A DNA stretch of 64,000 nt from Eucommia ulmoides (Eukaryota > Streptophyta > Magnoliopsida > Garryales > Eucommiaceae), in the NCBI GenBank assembly GCA_016647705.1, contig CM028328.1, forward strand, positions 46,432,647 to 46,496,646. The letters run 5' to 3'. The notes beneath the pieces were generated by a model. The model ran no database searches and was not told the origin of the DNA. It was given only the letters and a program-made list of their open reading frames with translations. The position numbers were made by a program, and so were the translations under genes. Shown here one piece after another: positions 1 to 11,212 of this stretch; positions within the stretch are counted from its first letter, which is position 1; every line of letters starts with the position of its first letter.

Positions 1-185
1 GAAAACAAAATATGAACGTTAAATTGATATCATGATATTTTACTCACACACTTTCAAGACATGTAAGAACCAAAAGGTTTAAAAATTAATTTTAAACTAT
101 ACATAAACAATGTAATTGATCTACGTCTTAAAATGTATGTTATGCAAACATTCATACCAAGGATTCTAAAAAAATCATTGCGTAC

Positions 186-850
186 TTATAATGCAATAAC
201 ACATCCTATAACCGACCTTGGCTCAGTGTATAACCTCTTAAGACTTATTTCCAAGTCTATCGCCTGTGGGTAGTTGTAGTTATTCATCACGTCAATGTCT
301 TCAATGTATCGTACCAACCATTTTGGGACTTGATGGCTAGTGGTTGCAAAGAAGCAAGTAATGAGCATGTGCTAGCAAAAGAGCTCGATGACGTCTTGCA
401 TATCTTCTTCATTGTTTTTCTGCAATTGATTCTCTATCAACGTTTTCAAGAACACTTACACTGAATTCTAGAGGTTGATAAGTTAGTCGGCTAAGGAAAG
501 CAGAGTCAGCGCGGGTGTATCGACAATGCATGACTGGATCTTCACCTGATGACATTCCCAATATGAGTTATATATCAAGTGGAGTTAGTTTTACAATTTT
601 ATCCCCTATCTTGAATGATCCCCTAGATGGATTATAACTCAAAATGATTCTTCTATCAAGGCATCGTTTTTCTGCATGTTTTCAAGTGACAATATTTAAT
701 CGAAGAATGTTTCAAAAATCTTTGTGAATGGTGTCTTTGATAGCAAGTCCTTGTGCTGGGCAGTGATCATGCATTCTTTAATCAAATCAAATACTTGTTT
801 TAGGTTGCAACGATACATAAACGACTTGGCTTGAGATTGAGGCTTGTCCT
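186..850 (-). pseudogene. Decayed plant-mobile-domain-like coding remnant
   Basis: Read on the minus strand, conceptual pieces in shifting frames resemble the plant mobile domain / DUF1985-type proteins carried by Mutator-like and other plant transposons. Visible pieces are a 'FKIGDKIVKLTPLDI' stretch (about 560-620, interrupted by a stop) and, nearer the 3' side, 'KWLVRYIEDIDVMNNYNYP' (about 250-320). Between them the frame changes and in-frame stops occur, so it is not translatable as one protein. No start, splice sites or terminal repeats were identified. The family call rests on remembered motif style, not a search. An old domesticated gene or another transposon ORF remains possible. Confidence 0.4.
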
Positions 851-1009
851 CGATTTTCTATTTTGTTACCCTTATTGCTGCAAACAACAATACAAACAAA
901 TGAACATTCATTCTATCTATCACCAAAAAAAAAAATGAAATTTGTATTCAACAGAAATGATATTTGTATCCAACAACTAGTATGAATGTAGACCATTCCA
1001 ATAGGTCCT

Positions 1010-1980
1010 TCACACAAATATGTGAAAATTCATACTATCTATTACTAATCGCAATTGGTAGAACATTCACAATTGTCAAGAACTCAACATATGTCAAAAA
1101 ACGTTATCACTAACACAGTACCAACTATTGTATTGGTGGGATACTAGACCATTCAAATGTTATTAAATTCTTAATATAATATGACCTTCAATTGTGCATT
1201 TAAAATACAAACAATTGAAAATTCATACGTGTCCATAACTAATCACAATTGGGTGAACATTTTTCATCGTCCATATCTAACCAGATTTCGAAATGAGAAC
1301 ATTAACACATTATATTTACTGTTGTATTTTATTGGGGATCATGCACAGGGATTAGGGGATGAACATTCAAATGGGAGCTTCGAGATGAGAATATGATATG
1401 AACATTCAATTGTGCATGTATAACACAGCATTCAGGGATGAATAATTAGATTGAATTTTTTAACATTACACCTAGGGTCTCTACAACAAAATAATTGAAC
1501 ATTCATACTTGTCCATAACTAAATACAATTGGGTAAACATTCATTATTATCAATAACTAACCTAAAACGAGAACATCAACAAATTATATTAACTGTTGTA
1601 TTTTATGAGGATCAAGAAAAAGACTAGGGGATGAACATTCAAGTTGTGGCACTTTTAAGAGAAGAATATGCTATAAGCATTCAAGTGTACATCTAAAACA
1701 CAACATTCTGGGATGAATATTCATGTTTTATCAAGGTAAATATTTTAGACCATTCCACCCAGAGTATCTACCACAACATTTGTACATTCATTCTTGTCTA
1801 TACCTAAATATAATTGGGTGAACATTCACTATTTTCATTAACAAACCAGATTTTGAAATAAGAATATTAACACAATGCATTAAATGTTGTATTTGTGGGA
1901 AACAAGCATGAGATTAGGGGATGAACATTCAATTTCTAGCATTTTTAAGAAAAGAATATGATACGAACATTCAATTTGTC
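1010..1980. repeat. Imperfect tandem repeat, period about 280 bp, rich in GAAnnTTC
   Basis: A unit containing 'TGTCCATAACTA', 'CAATTGGGTGAACATT', 'ATTAGGGGATGAACATTCAA' and 'GAATATGATAYGAACATTCAA' recurs about three and a half times. The anchor TGTCCATAACT lies at 1230 and 1510, with TGTCTATACCT at 1795, giving spacings of 280 and 285 bp; a shorter partial copy begins near 1010. The words GAACATTCA and close variants continue on both sides (900-2530). No reading frame persists across copies, so the short ORF at 1181-1396 is treated as chance. Confidence 0.75.
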
Positions 1981-4197
1981 ATGCGACAATGACGATATTT
2001 GTTGCAACCCTAAAAATATCGGGGAAGAACGTTTCATATGCGAACAGCTTACCATGAACATTCACATGTCACTAATTAAGAGCAACATTATATACACAAT
2101 TGGTATGAAATAGTAGGTCCTCTAGCTTATGTAGGGACACATGAATATTCACCTAAATTAATTTATTTTTCACACTTTTAACCGATTACAAGCACATTCA
2201 CATGAAGATGAGCTCTAAAAATATGTAGAATGTAAGGGAACCCTAATATAATCACGTACACTGTAAACATTCATTTTCTACTTTAGATTTGACAAAGCAA
2301 GAAAAACTAACCTTGTGCATTGGGACCTTTTCTTTTCTTCGATGGAAACGTATAGGAGAACAATCATATATTTGCGGCGTTGGGTAGGGTTTCGATATTT
2401 TTGGCGAGAGTGAATGGAAATGGAATCGTTACAAATGGTAAGTTAAGTGATTAGTGGGATAGTGGGAGGAGTTATTTCGGATTATAGGTGATCTTCCCAC
2501 CACCAACTGTTTAACTCAGACAATATGAACACTCACAATTTCCAAAAGTAATAAAAAAAATCGAAAATTGTATCTATAGGAAGATAATTTTTTGTAGATT
2601 AATTTGATGTATTGTTTTTGGATTTCAATCAATTTTTCGATCTCTGCGGATGAGTGAAAATGGAAACTACCACTTCCATTAATTGATTGGCAGTTGCAGA
2701 GAACAAAGTTAGTAGAAATAGGCGGGCAAATTGTAGGGACTAAATTTTGAAAAAATTACGGGACTAAAAACTTTATTATGGTAGTTGGGGGTCTATTTTC
2801 TTATTTATATATCTTATAAGGACTAACTAATAAATTTTCAAAAAAATAAATTGCTTAAACTAGCTATAAAATTAGAAAATCCTAAATTACAAAATCAGTA
2901 CTTAACCACAATAGGAAATCTCCTAATAAATCAAAGGAAGAAATATATAATATGAAAAGCATCATGCGAAAAATTGATATAAACAATTCTACTATGCATG
3001 ACCTCAAAAAAGAAATAAAATATTTAAAAAATAAAATAATAATTATAAGGTTAAAAATAAGTTTCTTAGCAAATAAGAAAATATTCGGATTTGAAGTGAC
3101 TATTCAATAATGATTTTCCTCAATATGAAGTTTTAAGCATGATTACCCTTATAACATACGAAAAATGGAGGATATGAGTCACACCTATAATCAATAAAGA
3201 GTTCGTTTTTTGCATTATAGCCCTTGTTGATTCAAGTGTTGATATAAATTGTATCCAAGACAAAACAATTAGTACCAACTAGTTAGAAAAATAAAATAAT
3301 TGTTGTAAATGGATCCCAATTATACATCTAATATAAACTTCCTAATGCTCATGTATGTGTTAATAACATATGCATAAATACAACTTTTATTGTCGTAAAA
3401 ATATCGAAACTAAATGTATATATTAGGAATCCTTTTCTTAATACAATAAAACCATTTACTATCACAAATACTGGAATCATAACTTAACTATTAGGAAAAA
3501 AATGTTTTTTGAAATTATTATTACTCCTAAAGAAAGAGATCTTAATATGATAAAGAATTTATCAATTTAGAAACATGTTAATTAGATTCATAGAAAAGAA
3601 CAACAAATTGTCTTATTAAAATAAGAAATAAATATCGGAATATAAGAAAAAATTAATAATAACCAAGAATAATAAATAATTGAATAATTATAAATTAAAT
3701 TAGAGCAAAAAAAATAAAAATTGCTCTAACCTTCCGAATGCATTTTGGCAAAGAAAAAACATATGGTAGATGTACTATATAAAAAATATTTTAATGAAAG
3801 AAACATTGCTAGAAAGGACGGGCCAATCCAAATGAATCATGAATTAATTTAGTATTACAAAAGGAAAATCCAGGACTTTTTAACCAAATGACTAATTTGG
3901 CCAACTAAATCGCCATGGAGTTGCTCTATCTTTTATGTACAAAAAGTCATTGAATTTAAAAGGGGAGCCCCAAAGTTAGTAATTAATTATAAACCCCTAA
4001 ACAAAGCATTGCAATGAATTTGAGATACAATTCCTAATAAAATAGATTTATTAAAAATATTATAAAAAATAACTATTTTTTAAAAAAATTGATATGAAAT
4101 CTGAATTCTATAGCAAATAAAAATAGCCGAAAAAGATAAATACAAAACAATATTTAATGTATTATTTAGGCAATATATAAATGAAACATATAATTAT
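1981..4197. other. AT-rich DNA, no gene recognised
   Basis: No conserved protein, RNA gene or clear element boundary was found. About 1981-2530 still carries scattered GAACATTCA-type words. About 2700-2820 contains 'GGGACTAAATTTTGAAAAAATT'-like text of the kind seen near transposon ends, but no matching second end was found. The rest is low-complexity A/T. Confidence 0.6.
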
Positions 4198-4377
4198 TGT
4201 TAATATATGTACATGAGACTTGGCTCACTAGGTTAAACCCTAATCCCACTAGGAAAACACTAGTCACTATCTATATATAAACCTTTTGTATATCTCTGTA
4301 ATATTGTATTTTTCACACATATCAATACAATTGTATCGTATTCTCTCCCAATATTCCACCTCTCAATTATTCTAACA
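4198..4377 (+). repeat. 5' LTR of the short-LTR Copia element
   Basis: It starts TGTTAATATATG and ends ATTCTAACA, giving TGTTA/TAACA termini. It aligns along its full length with 28541-28720, including the shared block 'ATATTCCACCTCTCAATTAT' near the 3' end. A TATA-like 'CTATATATAAACC' lies inside, as expected for a small Copia LTR promoter. Confidence 0.75.
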
Positions 4378-5611
4378 TTAAGAGATAATTGTTTTTCCCC
4401 ATATTCTTACTAAAATTATACCAACAAAAAAAAAATATGAATCACCGCTAGTTGTCTCCTATACGTTTTACCACCATTCCAACAACTCAGTACCGAATCC
4501 ACCACCACCCTTCAACTCATTTTGAAATAGCATCCCAAACCATCGAAGAGCAGCCCAACTAAGTTTCCATGCACCTCCACGCACTACCAAAATCATCACC
4601 TCCGCCGTCACCATTTTTGTCCTCTACAACAACAACTATAGCTCCACGTTCAACACAACACACATTACCTAGTATTCTCTCAAATACAAAGCCTATGCCA
4701 TCAACCTCACTGCAAATGGATATCGCACGCGACCTCACGTTCCCTGCAAAGTTTTTGTTGCTCCACCGCAGATCTTACGCGTCACTACCACATAAATCTT
4801 ACCACAAAAGCTGCCATGGCAATCGCCACGTCAGTTTTTTAGCCACGTCACCATTGATGTTAACACCACATCACTTTTCACGTTTGTCATAATTGTGTCT
4901 AGCATGTACCACGTCACTTGTCACGTTAGCAACCACATTATTGCGACCTCATCTACCATATCAGTAAATCACTATACCCCTGTGCCACGTTAACTGCCAT
5001 GTTAGTGGGCATCCTGTCACCCCTCATCACCTTTCATCCTCCATATCGATGACACCCCAACTCTCCTGTCAATGCCATCAATTGCCCAACATTATACTAT
5101 CTACCACGTCAACCCTAGTCAATGTTTCCAATTGACCGGTTGAGTATTTGATCGAATTACCACTTTTTGGATCATTTCTTGAAGATATAAAATCGATTTG
5201 TGGCTAAATTCAGCATTCTAAATCTATCTATGGCCTCTGTTTATTCAAATTTGGATCATACAGTATACTTATTCTTATATTGTTGATTCGGCTTATCATG
5301 GTATTTTGACCGGTTCAAGGGTTCATTAATTGATTCTTCACAATCATAGACTAGTTCCTACATAATATCAGTATTTTGAATCCATTTGTGGCCTTTATTT
5401 TTTTTAGATTCACATAATTTAGTATACTTTCTTCTATTTTCTAATAATGATTGTCGTGTATAGGATCCTCAAAGAGGAAAATCTCTTGGAACTAGTTGTA
5501 AAATTGGATGTCTATTTGAGCTCAATAGTTTTCATCTGCTACCTCAATCCTCACCACCACTACTCTATATCTCTTCATCAACTTGTGCAACCCCAACACC
5601 ACCACCATCAT
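4378..5611 (+). other. Internal region of the Copia element upstream of pol
   Basis: By position this should be the leader and gag of the Copia element. It has C-rich, codon-like text (4440-5110, repeated 'CCACGTCAC' words) and a 107-residue ORF at 4569-4892 with no family I recognise. No gag zinc knuckle or protease motif was found, and no primer binding site was identified just after the LTR. It ends at the target-site duplication ATCAT of the next insertion. Confidence 0.35.
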
Positions 5612-7374
5612 TGTAAAACCTAATTTTTGTGCATTCATATTTTAGTTGCATTATAGAACATTTAGAAAAATAATAAGGTTCATTGTGTTATTTAAATTTT
5701 ACTTTAAAATTTTTAGGGGTTATTGTGGTATTTAAAAATTCGATTTTAAAAAACTTTAGGGGTTATTATGTTAATTTTAATTTTGACTTTTAAAAGTTTA
5801 GGGATTATTAAGTTATTTAAAATATACTTTTAAGAGTTTTGGAGTATAATTATTTTTTATTTTTATTTTAAGAGGGATAATTAATATAAATAATAATAAT
5901 AATAAAATAATAACAAATAAATTAGGAATGTGTGACAACACAAATATTTATATATGTTACATAATATATATATATAAGAGTTCGAAAAATATAGTTGGTA
6001 TATTTATACATATATATAGTTAATTTGTCAAGAATGCAACTTAAAATAAAAATTTGTAAATTTTATTAAAATAATAATTTTTAATACTTCATTAACTAAT
6101 AATATTATTAATAGTCGATTAATATTTTTATGTAAATTAAATTATTAATAAGAATTTTTTTGTAATTATTATTACAATATTTTTTTTATATAGTTAATAT
6201 TAACTTAAGAAATTGACCATTTAATAATTTCATATAATCAAGAAAATTTAGAAATAGAAAAGATTGTATTTTAGTGTCACGCATTACATATTAGATTTAT
6301 TTAAATAAATTCTTAGTTTAAACTTTGTCGTTGTTAGGGTCACAAATGACGCCGATAACATCAGTGTTACAACGGTAGTATAATAAGTAATGCAAATATC
6401 AAGGTGAGTATATTGTCTTCTATGTAAATTTTTAAATAATATTTTCCTACTAAAAAGAAAAAAGAAAAAAAAAGATATATTAAAATAGACGTTTTTATAA
6501 CGTTATGCGAATCAAGTAAAATTTTAAATACGGAAAATGATTTTTATTATTATCTACTATACCATAATGTGGTCCCGACAAGAGGGCATGTTCTGCAGAT
6601 TGTTGTTGGTCCTAATAGAAGAGCATATCTTATAGGACGTTACATTATGATCTGACAAAAAGGTAAGTCCTACAGGTGGTTTTTGTTGTTGTTAACGATG
6701 ATGGTTATCATCATGATATGGTGGTTTATACCACGTGTTGACTCCTACCATTGGAGATACTAAGTAGTCCTGACACTGATGACAACATTAGATTGCACAG
6801 TTATACAAGTTACGATATCGTCATAACTCTAAATGATAAGGTAAAACAATCATATGACTAACAGAAAAATATGAATCTGGTAGTTTATTATATAAAAATG
6901 ATTCGATTCGTTGATTTATATTCAGCTGCTATATCTTGGTGATATCTGTGTATTTTAATATTGTTCATTGTGCTTAGATTCTATATTGAAAATGGGTTTT
7001 GCTAAATATACTTGATCCATAGATCATTTTTTTTTATATATTATAAAGACAGTACACTGATAAAATATTTTGTCTCAAGTACCTTAGCTAGAGACGAGTC
7101 AACTACTGGCACTAGGTAGAGTCAGAGAATGATGTCGATTTTTTTTTTTTTTGGAGGATTGGTAAGACAAGTGTAAACAGTGAAAGATTCAGTTTTTATA
7201 GTTTTGTTATGGATATTTATGACATGTGTATTTCTAAATTTTGAAGTTGGTAAATATTTTTTTGTTTTAAATCTAGATCAGTACATGTTTATATATATTT
7301 GTTGTTGATCAGGTAATATCAAGTTAAGATCACGCTTGGCCTTGCGCGTTGGGGGCCCAAGGTGGGGTGTGACA
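5612..7374 (+). mobile_element. Solo Gypsy (Tekay/Del-like) LTR, copy a
   Basis: A 1,763-bp LTR runs from TGTAAAACCTAATTTTTG to GGGTGTGACA. It is flanked by a perfect 5-bp duplication ATCAT (5607-5611 and 7375-7379). No primer site or internal Gypsy sequence accompanies it, so it is a solo LTR left by LTR-LTR recombination. It aligns along its length with 7601-9367 and 21895-23778. The terminal GTGTGACA is typical of Del/Tekay-type LTRs. Confidence 0.9.
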
Positions 7375-7379
7375 ATCAT

Positions 7380-7578
7380 CACCACTATCATCATCTTCAT
7401 TACTGCCACTACCACCACCATCCTTATCATCATCACCCAATTCTTTTTCACTGTCATCATTGTTATCCTCATCACTATCACCATCACACTCATCATCCCC
7501 ATAACTAATACCACCACCATCACCACTACCATCATCATCATCACTATCATCATCCTCATCATTTGATTCATCTTCTCC
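7380..7578. repeat. CAT/CAC trinucleotide-rich low-complexity tract
   Basis: About 200 bp of interspersed CAT, CAC and CTT triplets. It keeps open frames on both strands (Asp/Ser/Gly-rich on minus, Ile/Thr-rich on plus), which is a consequence of triplet composition and not evidence of a gene. It lies between two Gypsy LTR insertions, inside the Copia gag region. Confidence 0.75.
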
Positions 7579-7600
7579 CACAATTTGGCATTCCAGTTTA

Positions 7601-9367
7601 TGTAAAGCCTAATTTTTGCACATGCGGATTTTTAGATGCATTTTAAAACATTTAGAAAAATAATGTGGTTCATTGCATTATTTAAACTTTACCTTAAAAT
7701 ATTTAGGAATTATTAAGTTATTTAAAAGTTTGACTTTAAAAACGTTAAGAGTTAATATGTTAATTTTAATTTGGACAACTAAAAGTTTAGAGTTTATTGT
7801 TTTATTTAAAATATAATTTTAAAAATTTTGAGGTATAATTAATATTTATTATATTTTAAAGGGTAGTTAATGTATATATATATATATATAAAGGGAACTC
7901 TCAGCTTTTGCAGGTAATTCTCATTCTTTTCCATTTAAATGTGTATATATATTTATATTTCTAAAATAAAATATTTATCACGACTAATTTATGAGACTAT
8001 CTATACGGGCATGTATACATTTATATTTATATGCCAAAAATATATATGCGTGGGTTCGAGAAATATAGTGGGTATATTTGTATATATAGATATATCTAAT
8101 TTGTGAAAACTATAATTTAAAATAGAAATTGTAAATTTTATTAAAATGATAATTTTTAATATTTTGTTGGCTAATAATTTTATTATTAATTGATTAATAT
8201 TTTTTTGTAAATTAAATTAGTAACAAGAAATTTTTTGTAATTGTTATAATAATATTTTTTTTTGTACAATTAATATTAACTTAAGAAATTAGACGTTTAA
8301 TAATTTCATATAATCAATAAAATTTGAGAATGAGAAATATTGAATTTAGTGTCAGGCATTGCATTTATATTTATTTAAATAAATTCTTAATTTAGGCCAT
8401 GTCGTTCTTAGGTTTATAAGTGACGCCAACTACATCCGTATTACGGCGATAACAAAATAGCAGTATAACTTTTGAGGTTAGTCTACTGTCTTCTATCAAG
8501 TAAAATTTTAAATGTGGAAAGTGACTTTTATTATTATCCAACTATGTCATAGTGCGATCCCGACAGGAGGGCATGTCCTGCGAGATTTTGTTGATCCTAA
8601 CAGGATGGCATGTCCTGTAGGATGTTGTGTTGTGACCTAACAGAAGGACAAGTCTTGCATGTGGTTGATTTATGTTGTTGTTGAAATGATGATTATCATC
8701 ATGATATGGTGGTTTATACCACGTGTTGGCTCCTACCATTGAAAATATTGAATAGCCTTGACATTGATTGTAACCTTAGATTGCACAATTATACATGTTA
8801 CAGTACCGTCATAACTCTCAATCGTGACGTAAAATTATCATATAACTAATAGGAAAGTATATTTGTGGTAATTTATTATATAAAAGTGATTTGATTGGTT
8901 GATTTATATGAAGCTGCTATATCTTGATGATATCTATGGATTTTAATACTGTTTATTATGGTTAGATTCTATATTGAAATATGGGTTTTGCTAAATGTAC
9001 TAGATCCATAAATTATTTTTTATATTATGAAGACAGTACACCGATAAAAGATTTTGACTCAGTTACCTCAGCTAGAGACGGGTCAACTACTGGCACTAGG
9101 TAGAGTCAAAGGATGGTGTCATTTTATTTAGGATTGGCAAGACAAGTGTGAACCGTGAAAGGTTTAATTTATTTATTTATTTATTATAGTTTTGTTATGG
9201 ATATTTAAGACATGTGCATTTCTGAATTTTGAAGTTGGTAAATATTTTTAGAAAAAGAAAAAAATCTATATTAGTACCTGGTTATATATATTTGTTGTTG
9301 TTCGGGTAATATCAAGTCGAAGTCACGTTTGGCCTCGGGCGTTGGGGGCCCGGGGTAGGGTGTGACA
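7601..9367 (+). repeat. Gypsy LTR copy b (left LTR)
   Basis: A 1,767-bp LTR runs from TGTAAAGCCT to GTGTGACA, with perfect GTTTA at both edges (7596-7600, 9368-9372). Taken alone it looks like a solo LTR. Because GTTTA also flanks LTR copy c, it is more likely the left LTR of the same insertion site after recombination. Confidence 0.85.
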
Positions 9368-10140
9368 GTTTAGGCCATGCATCCATTGGACTAATTTGTA
9401 CTTTAGCCTCTAGCGAGAAATTAGGCTTTGTCTCTATCAAGCATCTCGATTGTCTTCCATGTTAACAAGTTAAACAACACGCCTTACCTTTTTCTACCAG
9501 TGACTCATAGTCTCATGCACCCTTTGACCTAGTCCACTATAATGTTTGAGGACCCTTACCTTCTATCACAATATGGGGATCCAAATGTTTTGTCATATTT
9601 GTCGATGACTACTCTCGATACACCTGATTGTATGACATGCATAAGCATTTTGAGTTACTTCAAATCTATTTAGAATTTACTTCCATGATTCAAACTCAAT
9701 TTTCTTATAATATCCAAATCATCGTATCTGATAATGCCATGAAATACAAGGACCAATCTTTCATTTGTTACCTTTTGAAAATATGGTACACTTTCCCATA
9801 GATCTTGTCTTAATACTTTTGCCCAAAATGTTCGAGCTAAACGTAAACATCGACATGTCTTAGATATTTATCCATGTACTTCTCATTTCAACCGCTTTTT
9901 CGGATTGTTTCTGGGGAAAAGCTGCTCTAACTGCCATCTATACCATTAATATGATCCCTTCACCTACCATCGGTAATCTTTGTCCTTATGAGAAATTGCA
10001 TTACTTTTTTCCTAATTACAACCTTTAAAAAGTATTTGGGTATGCCTACTTTGACCTCTTACAACCTTATGAACATACCAAACTTGAACCTCGGGCTCGA
10101 GTATGTTATTTCCTCGGATATAGAATTGAACATAAAGGAT
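9368..10140 (+). pseudogene. Duplicate segment of the Copia integrase region
   Basis: Conceptual translation gives Copia GAG-pre-integrase and integrase-core text, with 'FVDDYSRYT' and 'SDNAMKYKDQSF' on the plus strand, broken by stops. It is a second copy of 23779-24545, about nine in ten bases identical by eye. Homology stops abruptly near 10140, just after 'GAATTGAACATAAA', where sequence upstream of the Gypsy gag begins. Both copies start with GTTTA directly after a Gypsy LTR. Confidence 0.8.
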
Positions 10141-11212
10141 ATAGATTTTGGGATATGTAAGATGGGGTCCTGTAATATTCGTTCAGCACGTGAGTGGTAT
10201 TTATGTTGTTTGATTAAATAATAAATTTGCATCATGCACAGTTTGTTGCATTATTGGCCTTTTTGTTTGTTAAATTTCATTTCAGATCTTGAATATGGAT
10301 CGTGCAAATGAAAGTAGTAGGAATTCTTAACCCCAAAGAAAAAGGGGAGGGGAGTGAGAAAGCTTGGATGTTGTCGAACGAATATTACAGGTTGCGCAAC
10401 TAACAAAGCAGTAGGCAAAGATGATAAAATGTCTAAGGACCCAAATCGAAACAATCAATCCTCAGGTTGTGCTACTAAAAAGATCCAAGGAGTTGGATCC
10501 CCCCCAACTTTAACGGGAACTGCGGGTCCTGCTGATGCTGAAAATTGGTTGAGGAATATAGGGCACGTAATTGAGACAATGGGTATTACTGATGATAGCC
10601 GAGTTCCTCTCACCACCTTCCAGCTCAAAGGGGAATCCAAACACTGGTGGGAAAAAATGAAAAGGCTAATTTCAATTTCAGGTCAAGAGATCACTTAGGA
10701 TCAATTTGTTGTAGTATTTAATAAAAAACATTTCCATGAATCCTATCAGTTCGAGATGGAAGAGGAATTCATGTTACTAAAATAGGGAAAGATGTCAGTT
10801 TTGCAATATGAAATCAAATTTGATGCCATGTCCCGATTCGCTCCTGATATGGTGAAGACTAAGGAAGCAAGATGCAGAAGATTTCAAAAAAGACTAGATT
10901 TGCAAATACATTCAAGGTTGACTGGCATATAGATCAAAAGTTATGCAAAACTAGTGAACACGACAAAATTAATAAAGAAAGATATGCAGGAAGCCGCTCA
11001 AAATCGTGAACAGTACAAGAAGAGCAGATTCGAGACATCTAGCAGATATTCAGGTGACACCTCTCGGGGATCTATCCCTCAACCACAACTTCCTCGGGCC
11101 CCGAAAAACGATTAGTTGGCTAAAATCCTAAGCCCATGGCAATCATATTCAAGATGACGACATAATGTACATGGACACAGTTTCGACCAGTAAGGGCAGA
11201 GTAGGAGTCAGA
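10141..11212 (+). pseudogene. Gypsy leader and gag (5' part), decayed
   Basis: About 10141-10350 reads as leader. From about 10480 the frame shows a Ty3/Gypsy retrotransposon gag domain: 'GPADAENWLRNI', then 'LKGESKHWWEKMK' (10540-10665), followed by 'FNKKHFHESYQFEMEEEF' after a stop at 10696. More stops follow (about 10783, 10930). A Ser/Arg/Gln-rich linker precedes the zinc knuckles. The frame is cut at 11212 by the Athila/Tat-like insertion and resumes at 16886. Confidence 0.8.

Noticed and set aside
1010..1980. Regular repeats considered as a CRISPR-like array or centromeric satellite
   Set aside because: Period ~280 bp, only about 3.5 diverged copies, no short spacer pattern; eukaryotic context. 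Too few copies for a satellite array.
7278..7583. Overlapping long ORFs on both strands (Asp/Ser-rich, Met/Val-rich, Ile/Thr-rich)
   Set aside because: A product of CAT/CAC triplet repetition, which keeps frames open without selection.
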